Below, in pieces: positions 1 through 5,174 of a DNA stretch of 5,174 nt. The translations under genes and the position numbers were made by a program. This stretch comes from Rikenellaceae bacterium (GTDB taxonomy: Bacteria > Bacteroidota > Bacteroidia > Bacteroidales > Rikenellaceae): assembly GCA_020859875.1 (NCBI GenBank), contig JAJBVJ010000200.1, positions 1 to 5,174 of the forward strand, written 5' to 3'. The notes beneath the pieces are model-generated. The model searched no databases and was not told where the DNA came from. It saw only the letters and a program-made list of their open reading frames with translations. How positions within the stretch are numbered: the stretch's first letter is position 1; each line of letters starts with the position of its first letter.

Positions 1-2103
1 TATGAACCGGCCGTAATAAGAGAAGTGCTGGTTACATCTGCCAAAGAAGTAGTTATCGAGATTTCCATGAATGAGATGACACAAAGCATGGAAGATGTGG
101 TAGTCCGTCCCCGGGTAAGTAAGCAGGAGCCGCTGAACCAGATGGCACTAGCCGGAGGCCGTATGTTCTCGGTGGAAGAAGCAAGCCGCTATGCCGGAGG
201 AATGGACGACCCGGCACGGCTTGTCAGTTCGTTCGCCGGAGTTTCACCCAGCGTTACCAACAACGGAATCTCCGTTCATGGTAATGCCCCTCATCTTCTG
301 CAATGGAAGCTGGAAGATGTCGAAATACCGAATCCGAATCATTACGCCGACATATCCATACTCGGCGGGGGCATCCTCTCTTCGCTCAGCAGCCATGTTC
401 TGGGTAATTCGGATTTCTTTACCGGTACTTTCCCGGCCGAATACGGGAATGCGGTATCGGGTGTGTTCGATATGAAGCTCCGTAACGGCAATAACCGGAG
501 TTATGAAAATACGGTACAGGTCGGTGTCCTGGGTTTAGACGTGGCATCCGAAGGCCCTTTCGGGAAGAGCAGTAACGCATCTTATATTTTTAATTACCGC
601 TATTCCACACTTGGACTTATTTCGAAACTGGATAAAAGCCAGGATCTGGGCGGATCTTTCGATTATCCGGACCTGAACCTTAAAATGAATTTTCCGACGA
701 CCGGAGCCGGCACTTTTTCAGTATGGGCAACAGGTTTGATCGACAAATACGATGAGAAATCCGAAGACAGGGAAAAATGGGAACACCTGCACGAGCGGAT
801 GGCTTCCAGGATGAAACAGTCGATGGGTGCCGCCGGTATTTCCAACCGTTACCTTTTCCGCAATCGATCGGTTCTCAAAACCACATTCGCGGTGACCTAT
901 TCCAGCCATAAAGGGTACGAAAACAGCTATGACGACGACCTTGTGAAGTCCCCTTATCTCGATCTGGACAGGCAAAGCACCAATCTGATCCTGACCTCTG
1001 CCTACACGAAAAAATTCGGTGCCCGTCATACCAATAAAACGGGCTTTACCTTCACAAGGATGTATTACGATATGTTTATGGATATGGCTCCCTTTATTGG
1101 CGACCCGCTGGAAAATATATCGAAAGGGGACGGTGCGACAAACCTGATCTCTGCCTACTCCCTGTCCTCAATATCCCTCAACGACCGTTTAACCTTCAAT
1201 GCCGGAGTTTACGGAAAAATATTAACCATGAACGATACCAAGAGTATAGAACCCCGGGCAAGTGTTAAATGGAGGTCGGGACGTAAAAGTTCATTGGCAT
1301 TCTCTTACGGACTGCACAGTCGGATGGAGAAAATGGATGTGTATTATGTACGAACACCGCTCACGGGTAGCAACGATGTCAACCGGAACCTCGGGTTTAC
1401 GAAAGCCCACCACCTGCTGCTTTCGTTCGGGTACGATATTTCAGACCGCATACATTTCCGAGTGGAACCCTTTTACCAGTATCTTTATAATGTACCGGTA
1501 GTAGAGGGAACTTCCGAATCTACGATAAACCGTAACGATTTTTACGTCGAGGATGCATTCGTCAATAAAGGTAACGGACGGAATTACGGTATCGATTTGA
1601 CCTTGGAGAGATACCTTCACCGTGGGTTTTACTATATGGCTACCTTATCCCTGTTTCAATCGGAGTACCATGGCGGCGACGGCGTATGGAGGGATACCCG
1701 ATACAACAAGAACTATATTTTTAATATACTCGGGGGCAAGGAATGGATGTTGGGACGGAAAAAAGAGAATATCCTGAGCGTAAATGTAAAATTAACATTC
1801 CAGGGCGGCGAACGTTACACACCAGTCGACAGGGATGCTACCCTCGCGCAACCGGACTTAAGTGTTGTATATGACACCGACCGTGCTTTTTCCAAACAAC
1901 TCGACCCTGTATTCCTTGCAAATTTCAATATCAGCTACACACTCAACCGCCGCAGGGTCGCCCACGAGTTTGCTCTCAAAATGCTGAATGCAACACGCTA
2001 TAAGGAATATTACGGAGATTCCTATAACCTGAAGACCGGCAATATCGACAAAATGTTCAGCGCCACCTCCATTCCCAATATAAGTTACAAGATACAGTTT
2101 TAG
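1..2103 (+). CDS. TonB-dependent outer-membrane receptor, 5' end outside window
   Basis: About 700 codons are visible and the frame is open to base 1 (it begins Tyr-Glu-Pro-Ala), so the GTG at 25 is an internal codon, not the start. The first ~35 residues, ending in MEDVVVR, look like the last strands of a carboxypeptidase-regulatory-like domain. The plug domain follows (about 130-490), with family hallmarks SVEEASRYAGG, DDPARLVSSFAGV, ISVHGN, EIPNPNHYA, FPAEYGNAVSGVFD and KLRNGN. The rest alternates short aromatic/hydrophobic strands with polar loops, as in a 22-strand barrel, and ends in SYKIQF, the C-terminal Phe expected of a BAM-assembled barrel. Proteins of this family take up a ligand across the outer membrane using TonB energy. 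No SusD-like lipoprotein follows, so a SusC-type glycan pair is not supported on this side. The stop is 16 bases before a kinase-like gene, suggesting one operon. The ligand is unknown. Signal peptide and TonB box would lie upstream or cannot be picked out. Confidence 0.93.
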   Translation, partial: YEPAVIREVLVTSAKEVVIEISMNEMTQSMEDVVVRPRVSKQEPLNQMALAGGRMFSVEEASRYAGGMDDPARLVSSFAGVSPSVTNNGISVHGNAPHLLQWKLEDVEIPNPNHYADISILGGGILSSLSSHVLGNSDFFTGTFPAEYGNAVSGVFDMKLRNGNNRSYENTVQVGVLGLDVASEGPFGKSSNASYIFNYRYSTLGLISKLDKSQDLGGSFDYPDLNLKMNFPTTGAGTFSVWATGLIDKYDEKSEDREKWEHLHERMASRMKQSMGAAGISNRYLFRNRSVLKTTFAVTYSSHKGYENSYDDDLVKSPYLDLDRQSTNLILTSAYTKKFGARHTNKTGFTFTRMYYDMFMDMAPFIGDPLENISKGDGATNLISAYSLSSISLNDRLTFNAGVYGKILTMNDTKSIEPRASVKWRSGRKSSLAFSYGLHSRMEKMDVYYVRTPLTGSNDVNRNLGFTKAHHLLLSFGYDISDRIHFRVEPFYQYLYNVPVVEGTSESTINRNDFYVEDAFVNKGNGRNYGIDLTLERYLHRGFYYMATLSLFQSEYHGGDGVWRDTRYNKNYIFNILGGKEWMLGRKKENILSVNVKLTFQGGERYTPVDRDATLAQPDLSVVYDTDRAFSKQLDPVFLANFNISYTLNRRRVAHEFALKMLNATRYKEYYGDSYNLKTGNIDKMFSATSIPNISYKIQF

Positions 2104-2119
2104 CCGGGCATGAACGATT

Positions 2120-3226
2120 ATGTTTAATTTAGCGGATTATATGGGAAAGAAGATCGAAGGCTCACGCCACCGCGAAGGTAATTTTATCACGGAATTTTTG
2201 ACCGCTCCGCGGTTCAGCAAAGCGAGGTATGCCCTTTTGATTCTCGCAATAGCCGCAGTCGCACTGAATCAGAACGAATATATTTTTATACGGTACCGTC
2301 CCCTGCTCGGAAATGGATTTTACCTGATAGTGCTCTTCACTTCCCTGGTTTTTATCGGCGGAGGAATGGTTCATGCAACGGTTCTTGTACCGCGATATAT
2401 GCTCCGGAAAAAATACGGGAAGTATTTTTTGATCTCTTTCCTCACCGTAACCGCGGCTATCGTGCTTCTCTGGGGGCAGAATTATGCGGTATCACGGTGG
2501 TGGAATATACCCAATGTAAGCGGTGAGGGGATTTCTTTCACGCTCCTGGTGGTATCCCTTATGGATTTCGTGATGTATTTTATATGCTTTACGGGAATAG
2601 CCGTATCCATATTATTGAAAAATTGGGTTACAGAAGACAGGGAAATAGCCCGTTTACAGAACAGGAAACTAGCCTCCGAGCTTTCGGCCCTAAAGGGCCA
2701 GCTTAATCCGGGATTTTTATTCAATACCCTGCGTTCGGCCTCCGCCGTTTGTGAAAACGCACCGAAACTTGCCGAGGATATGATAATGAGCCTGAGCGGT
2801 ATGCTTCGTTATCAATTGTACGAAGGAGAAAACAGCGCAGTTGCGGTAAATAAGGAAATAAAGTTCTTGACCGAATACCTCAGTCTCTCTATTTTGACCG
2901 GAAAGAGATTTACTTACGATATCCGTTATAGCGGTGAAACATATCAAATGCTAATTCCTCCCCTCATTCTGTCTCCATTAGTGGCGGCGGCGGCGGAAAA
3001 AATAAATGAAGACTCTGAATTGGATATAATGTTCACCTATAAACCCGATGGCCTGGTGTTCGATTGTAAATTCCATACGGACAACCCTGATGCATTTACC
3101 GACTTTTCTTCCCTTCGTTCAAGACTCGGACTAATTTACGGCGGATTGTACGGGCTGGAACAATTCCACTCTAACGGAATATGCCGCTACATCCTTACAT
3201 TACCACGAAAATACTTAAAACCATGA
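2120..3226 (+). CDS. LytS-type histidine pseudokinase, four-helix membrane protein
   Basis: This 368-residue protein has four predicted membrane helices (about 37-50, 67-90, 102-119 and 140-166), a charged, probably coiled-coil linker (170-193) and a cytoplasmic domain of the His_kinase/LytS (PF06580) kind. The signature LKGQLNPGFLFN (191-202) matches the family, but Gly198 replaces the phosphoacceptor His. In the N box, IPPLILSPLV is kept (279-288), but the expected ENAxKH is Ala289-Ala292 then Glu-Lys. The G box is gone: FTDFSS (326-331) stands where the paralogue has GLGLKN, although the following helix and strands still align without gaps. I infer that it neither autophosphorylates nor binds ATP normally. 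The frame is intact and tightly packed with its neighbours, so it is more likely a maintained pseudokinase than a decaying gene. An in-frame TGA at 2111-2113 bars an earlier start; ATG at 2141 is a less likely alternative. It overlaps the next gene by four bases. A role as regulatory partner of the downstream kinase is inference. Confidence 0.9.
   Translation: MFNLADYMGKKIEGSRHREGNFITEFLTAPRFSKARYALLILAIAAVALNQNEYIFIRYRPLLGNGFYLIVLFTSLVFIGGGMVHATVLVPRYMLRKKYGKYFLISFLTVTAAIVLLWGQNYAVSRWWNIPNVSGEGISFTLLVVSLMDFVMYFICFTGIAVSILLKNWVTEDREIARLQNRKLASELSALKGQLNPGFLFNTLRSASAVCENAPKLAEDMIMSLSGMLRYQLYEGENSAVAVNKEIKFLTEYLSLSILTGKRFTYDIRYSGETYQMLIPPLILSPLVAAAAEKINEDSELDIMFTYKPDGLVFDCKFHTDNPDAFTDFSSLRSRLGLIYGGLYGLEQFHSNGICRYILTLPRKYLKP
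2984..2995 (+). repeat. (GCG)4 trinucleotide run inside the pseudokinase N box
   Basis: Four consecutive GCG codons encode Ala289-Ala292 exactly where the family has Glu-Asn-Ala-x. The paralogue has ordinary mixed codons for ENAV at the matching site. A run of this kind could arise by slippage or by point changes; either way it removes the Asn that coordinates Mg-ATP in active kinases. The reading frame is kept. Confidence 0.7.
3223..3226 (+). promoter_or_regulatory. ATGA stop-start overlap between pseudokinase and kinase
   Basis: The ATG of the active kinase (3223-3225) overlaps the TGA of the pseudokinase (3224-3226). Such overlaps usually couple translation by termination-reinitiation and favour equal synthesis of the two products, which fits proteins that act together. 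The overlap also decides the kinase start over the in-frame ATG at 3181. Confidence 0.8.
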
Positions 3227-4266
3227 ACGGGAATAAAATAGTCGAAGATATACTGCTGGGAAGCCGGCTGCGCTGGTTTCGGCATCTGTTACTCAACCTT
3301 GGAGTCCTGTTTATTACTATCGATATTTTTTACGATCTGGGAAATGTCGCTTTGGTTTTCACCCCCGACCGGATATCCGTATGGGCCGCCTACTTCATCG
3401 CAATGGCTTTTTCACTCTATGTGAATATTTTTTATCTGACACCAAAATATATACTACGTGGAAGGTGGTTACCTTATATCGGGGGAATGATCGGCTGTAT
3501 GCTCCTTATCATAATTATAATGACATTGTCATCGAATATATGGGGGCCGGACAGGAATGAGATGGCCGCAGGCCCTGTAAATGTAATATCGTCTATGGTA
3601 TCCCTTTCCCTGTTTTTTATGGGAACTTCCGCCATTGTCGTTATGCGGCAATGGCTCGTATCCAACCGCCGTTTGGCCGCGTTGGAGAGTGCGACCCTCG
3701 AATCGGAATTGAATTTACTCAAAAAACAGATAAATCCCCATTTCCTTTTCAATATGCTCAATAACGCTTACATGCTTGTCAATAAGCAAAGCCCCGATGC
3801 CGTAAACGTTTTGCTCCGCCTGGAGGAAATGTTGAAATACCAGATCGAAGACAGTTCGAAAGATTCGGTGAGACTGCAGGACGATATTAAATTTATACGG
3901 GACTTCCTCGATCTGGAAAAAGTAAGGCGGGATAGATTCAAATACGGTATCGAGGTCGACGGCACGGTTGAACAGATCGATATCCCACCGCTGATTTTTA
4001 TTCCGTTCGTGGAGAATGCCGTCAAGCACAATGCGGATAGCGACACCATAAGTTATGTGGATATCCGATTCAGCGCACGGGACGGGAAGTTGGGTTTCAC
4101 TTGCGAAAATTCCAAGCCGGATATCCCGTCGGCAGAGGTAAAAGTCGGAGGACTCGGGCTGAAAAATATCCGCCGCCGCCTCGAACTGCTATTTCCCGAT
4201 CGCCATGAATTAAAAATTATGGATACCGAGGACACTTATACGGTAATATTAAATCTCGAATTATGA
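3223..4266 (+). CDS. LytS-type sensor histidine kinase, catalytically complete
   Basis: With the start at 3223 the protein has 347 residues, a usual length for four-helix Bacteroidetes kinases of this family. Membrane helices lie at about 20-37, 52-71, 84-102 and 121-141, with only short loops outside, so there is no large periplasmic sensor domain. A coiled-coil linker (143-168) leads to the His_kinase domain: KKQINPHFLFN with phosphoacceptor His173, then PPLIFIPFVENAVKH with N-box Asn265, and the ATPase G box GGLGLKN (309-315) followed by IRRRLELLFP. All residues expected for ATP binding and autophosphorylation are present. It should phosphorylate the regulator encoded next. The frame extends upstream to an ATG at 3181, but that lies 45 bases inside the preceding gene. 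The ATG at 3223 forms an ATGA with the preceding stop, the same arrangement as at this gene's own 3' end, so I chose it. The preceding gene is a degenerate paralogue. The stimulus is unknown. Confidence 0.94.
   Translation: MNGNKIVEDILLGSRLRWFRHLLLNLGVLFITIDIFYDLGNVALVFTPDRISVWAAYFIAMAFSLYVNIFYLTPKYILRGRWLPYIGGMIGCMLLIIIIMTLSSNIWGPDRNEMAAGPVNVISSMVSLSLFFMGTSAIVVMRQWLVSNRRLAALESATLESELNLLKKQINPHFLFNMLNNAYMLVNKQSPDAVNVLLRLEEMLKYQIEDSSKDSVRLQDDIKFIRDFLDLEKVRRDRFKYGIEVDGTVEQIDIPPLIFIPFVENAVKHNADSDTISYVDIRFSARDGKLGFTCENSKPDIPSAEVKVGGLGLKNIRRRLELLFPDRHELKIMDTEDTYTVILNLEL
4263..4266 (+). promoter_or_regulatory. ATGA stop-start overlap between kinase and regulator
   Basis: The regulator ATG (4263-4265) overlaps the kinase TGA (4264-4266), the same geometry as the previous gene junction. 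It supports one transcript for the signalling genes and coupled translation of kinase and cognate regulator. Confidence 0.85.
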
Positions 4267-4961
4267 ACTGCATTATTGTGGACGACGAGCCTCTGGCGCG
4301 GGAAGCGATGGAACGGCTTATATCCCGTCACGGGAAACTTGTGTTGAAAGGAAAATTCAATAATGCCCGGTCGGCCGGTTCGTATATTGCCGAGAATCCG
4401 GTAGAGTTGATATTTCTGGATATCCGGATGCCCGGCGTGACCGGAATCGAATTCGCCCGGACGATTCCCCGAACTACATTGGTTGTCTTTTGCACCGCAT
4501 ACGGCGAATACGCATTGGAAAGTTACGAGGTGGACGCGGTCGATTACCTGGTCAAACCTGTTTCATACGAAAAATTCGAGAAGGCGGCCAACAAGGCGAT
4601 CGCATACCATGAACTGCTGACGGGCGACGAGAAACAAAGTTTCAGCGAAGGGCGGGAAGACTTCATTCTGGTCAAATCGGACAAACGTTTTTATAAGATT
4701 TCCCATGCGGATATCCTGTTTGTGGAGGGACTGAAAGATTATATTATAATCCAGCTCGACGATAAAAGGATAATTACCAAAATGACTTTAAAACATATGG
4801 AGGGTCTTCTTCCCGCCAATTATATGCGGGTTAACAAATCCTATATAGTCAACACGGACCGGATCGAATCTTTCGATACCCACGATATATTCATAGGGAA
4901 ATATGAAATTGCCATCGGATTAGGATATAGGGAAGAATTCATCGGGAAGTTTTTCGGATAA
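4263..4961 (+). CDS. LytTR-family response regulator
   Basis: This 232-residue protein has an N-terminal receiver domain (about 1-115) and a C-terminal LytTR DNA-binding domain (about 133-232). Receiver residues are all present: acidic pair Asp7/Asp8 in IIVDDEPLAR, phosphoacceptor Asp53 in FLDIRMPG, Thr78 in FCTAYGEYA and Lys98 in DYLVKP. The LytTR part shows family features: FILVKSDKRFYKI, a DILFVEGLKDYIII segment, and NYMRVNKSYIVN, followed by the final beta strands. It should be phosphorylated by the upstream active kinase and bind direct-repeat sites at target promoters as a dimer. The first ATG overlaps the kinase stop (ATGA), implying coupled translation and matched amounts. Length is normal and no key residue is missing. 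Target genes are unknown; the operon's own promoter would lie left of the window, so autoregulation cannot be examined. Confidence 0.96.
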   Translation: MNCIIVDDEPLAREAMERLISRHGKLVLKGKFNNARSAGSYIAENPVELIFLDIRMPGVTGIEFARTIPRTTLVVFCTAYGEYALESYEVDAVDYLVKPVSYEKFEKAANKAIAYHELLTGDEKQSFSEGREDFILVKSDKRFYKISHADILFVEGLKDYIIIQLDDKRIITKMTLKHMEGLLPANYMRVNKSYIVNTDRIESFDTHDIFIGKYEIAIGLGYREEFIGKFFG

Positions 4962-5002
4962 ATACCCGATCCATATTTGGTCTGAACCGGATGTTAATGT
5001 TG

Positions 5003-5025
5003 ATATTGCCGTTTACCGGCCATAT
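5003..5025. terminator. imperfect hairpin downstream of the operon, possible terminator
   Basis: ATATTGCCG (5003-5011) and CGGCCATAT (5017-5025) pair at eight of nine positions around a five-base loop TTTAC; the T5007/C5021 position is mismatched. It starts about 40 bases after the regulator stop, a sensible place for transcript termination or 3'-end protection. No T-run follows it (the next bases are TGTCGGAGAG), so it is not a textbook intrinsic terminator and its role is uncertain. Confidence 0.3.
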
Positions 5026-5040
5026 TGTCGGAGAGCGAAC

Positions 5041-5079
5041 GGGGGGATTACAGATCCCCTCGCCTGCCGGCGGGGCCCT
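5041..5079 (+). repeat. GC-rich palindromic intergenic repeat, copy 1
   Basis: This 39-base element recurs 94 bases further on with a single extra G as the only difference. It holds two overlapping dyads: GGGGAT (5043-5048) with ATCCCC (5054-5059) around TACAG, and CGCC (5061-5064) with GGCG (5069-5072) around TGCC. The second can be extended, past a bulged T5060, by pairing the C-run at 5056-5059 with the G-run at 5073-5075. The element ends in GGGGCCCT. Size, dyads and intergenic position resemble REP-type elements, which in some bacteria are moved by REP-associated tyrosine transposases; that link is inference. Confidence 0.85.
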
Positions 5080-5134
5080 GGCAAACACATAATCACCCGG
5101 CAGAAATGAGGATCAAAACGCTGACGTTGTAGAT

Positions 5135-5174
5135 GGGGGGATTACAGATCCCCTCGCCTGCCGGCGGGGGCCCT
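5135..5174 (+). repeat. GC-rich palindromic intergenic repeat, copy 2, reaching window edge
   Basis: It is identical to copy 1 except for five instead of four G before CCCT. The same dyads are present: GGGGAT (5137-5142) with ATCCCC (5148-5153), and CGCC (5155-5158) with GGCG (5163-5166). The extra G lets the full C-run pair in the longer second hairpin. The window stops at the end of the unit, so whether the element is longer or further copies follow cannot be seen. Confidence 0.85.

Larger units (their letters stand above)
4962..5174. other. non-coding region after the operon
   Basis: These 213 bases carry no credible gene. They hold the imperfect hairpin near 5003-5025 and the two repeat copies, separated by a 55-base unique stretch (5080-5134). 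I see no clear Bacteroidetes promoter (TTTG near -33 with TAnnTTTG near -7) on either strand and no tRNA-like fold. The next gene lies outside the window. Confidence 0.7.

Noticed and set aside
25..27. GTG as a start codon for the receptor
   Set aside because: The frame is open back to base 1, and the residues before it read smoothly into a carboxypeptidase-regulatory-like domain, so this is an internal Val codon of a gene cut by the window edge.
2110..2127. Five-codon ORF (ATG at 2110, TAA at 2125-2127) overlapping the pseudokinase start
   Set aside because: It could be a coupling leader, but an ORF this short arises often by chance and nothing else supports its translation.
3181..3222. Upstream in-frame ATG giving a 361-residue active kinase
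   Set aside because: It would overlap the pseudokinase gene by 46 bases and add a poorly hydrophobic 14-residue extension. The ATGA overlap at 3223 is repeated at the next junction and is the more natural start.
2120..3226. Pseudogene call for the first kinase-like gene
   Set aside because: The frame is intact, gene junctions are tight, membrane helices and the C-terminal fold are retained, and only catalytic positions have changed, which points to a maintained pseudokinase.
4971..4980. CATATTTG-like match to a Bacteroidetes -7 box after the operon
   Set aside because: The first base of the TAnnTTTG consensus is wrong, and no TTTG lies at the right distance upstream.
5106..5132. Eight-residue ORF MRIKTLTL between the two repeats
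   Set aside because: It resembles the start of a signal peptide but ends at TAG after eight codons, and no promoter or continuation is visible; chance is the simpler explanation.
5041..5174. CRISPR array
   Set aside because: There are only two repeat copies, a 55-base intervening stretch is long for a spacer, the repeats contain a G-run indel and strong overlapping dyads, and no cas gene is in view. A REP-like element fits better.

Overview
The window looks like chromosomal DNA from a Bacteroidota bacterium, probably of the order Bacteroidales. The evidence is a TonB-dependent receptor of the Bacteroidetes kind (tail of a carboxypeptidase-regulatory-like domain leading into the plug), two four-helix membrane kinases of the LytS/His_kinase (PF06580) type, and a LytTR response regulator. 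Genus or species cannot be assigned from this sequence alone.

Layout: all four genes are on the + strand and are packed tightly. Positions 1-2103 hold the 3' part of a TonB-dependent outer-membrane receptor; the reading frame is open through the left edge, so its start lies outside the window. After only 16 bases comes the first kinase-like gene (2120-3226). It overlaps the second kinase gene (3223-4266) by an ATGA, and that gene overlaps the response regulator (4263-4961) by another ATGA. Positions 4962-5174 are non-coding and hold an imperfect hairpin and two copies of a 39-40 base GC-rich repeat with internal dyads. The second copy runs up to the window edge.

How the genes may work together: the spacing argues for one transcript carrying an outer-membrane transporter/receptor and an inner-membrane signalling module. 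The second kinase has all the residues expected for autophosphorylation (His173, the N box with Asn265, and a glycine-rich G box) and should phosphorylate Asp53 of the LytTR regulator. The first kinase-like protein keeps the same membrane topology and overall fold but has lost the phosphoacceptor His (Gly198 in its place), the N-box Asn (Ala290, within a run of four Ala encoded by GCG x4) and the G-box glycines. It is therefore a histidine pseudokinase encoded next to an active paralogue. The most interesting hypothesis here is that the dead protein is a sensory or allosteric partner of the live kinase, in a circuit linked to the outer-membrane receptor. The ligand of the receptor and the target promoters of the regulator cannot be read from the window.
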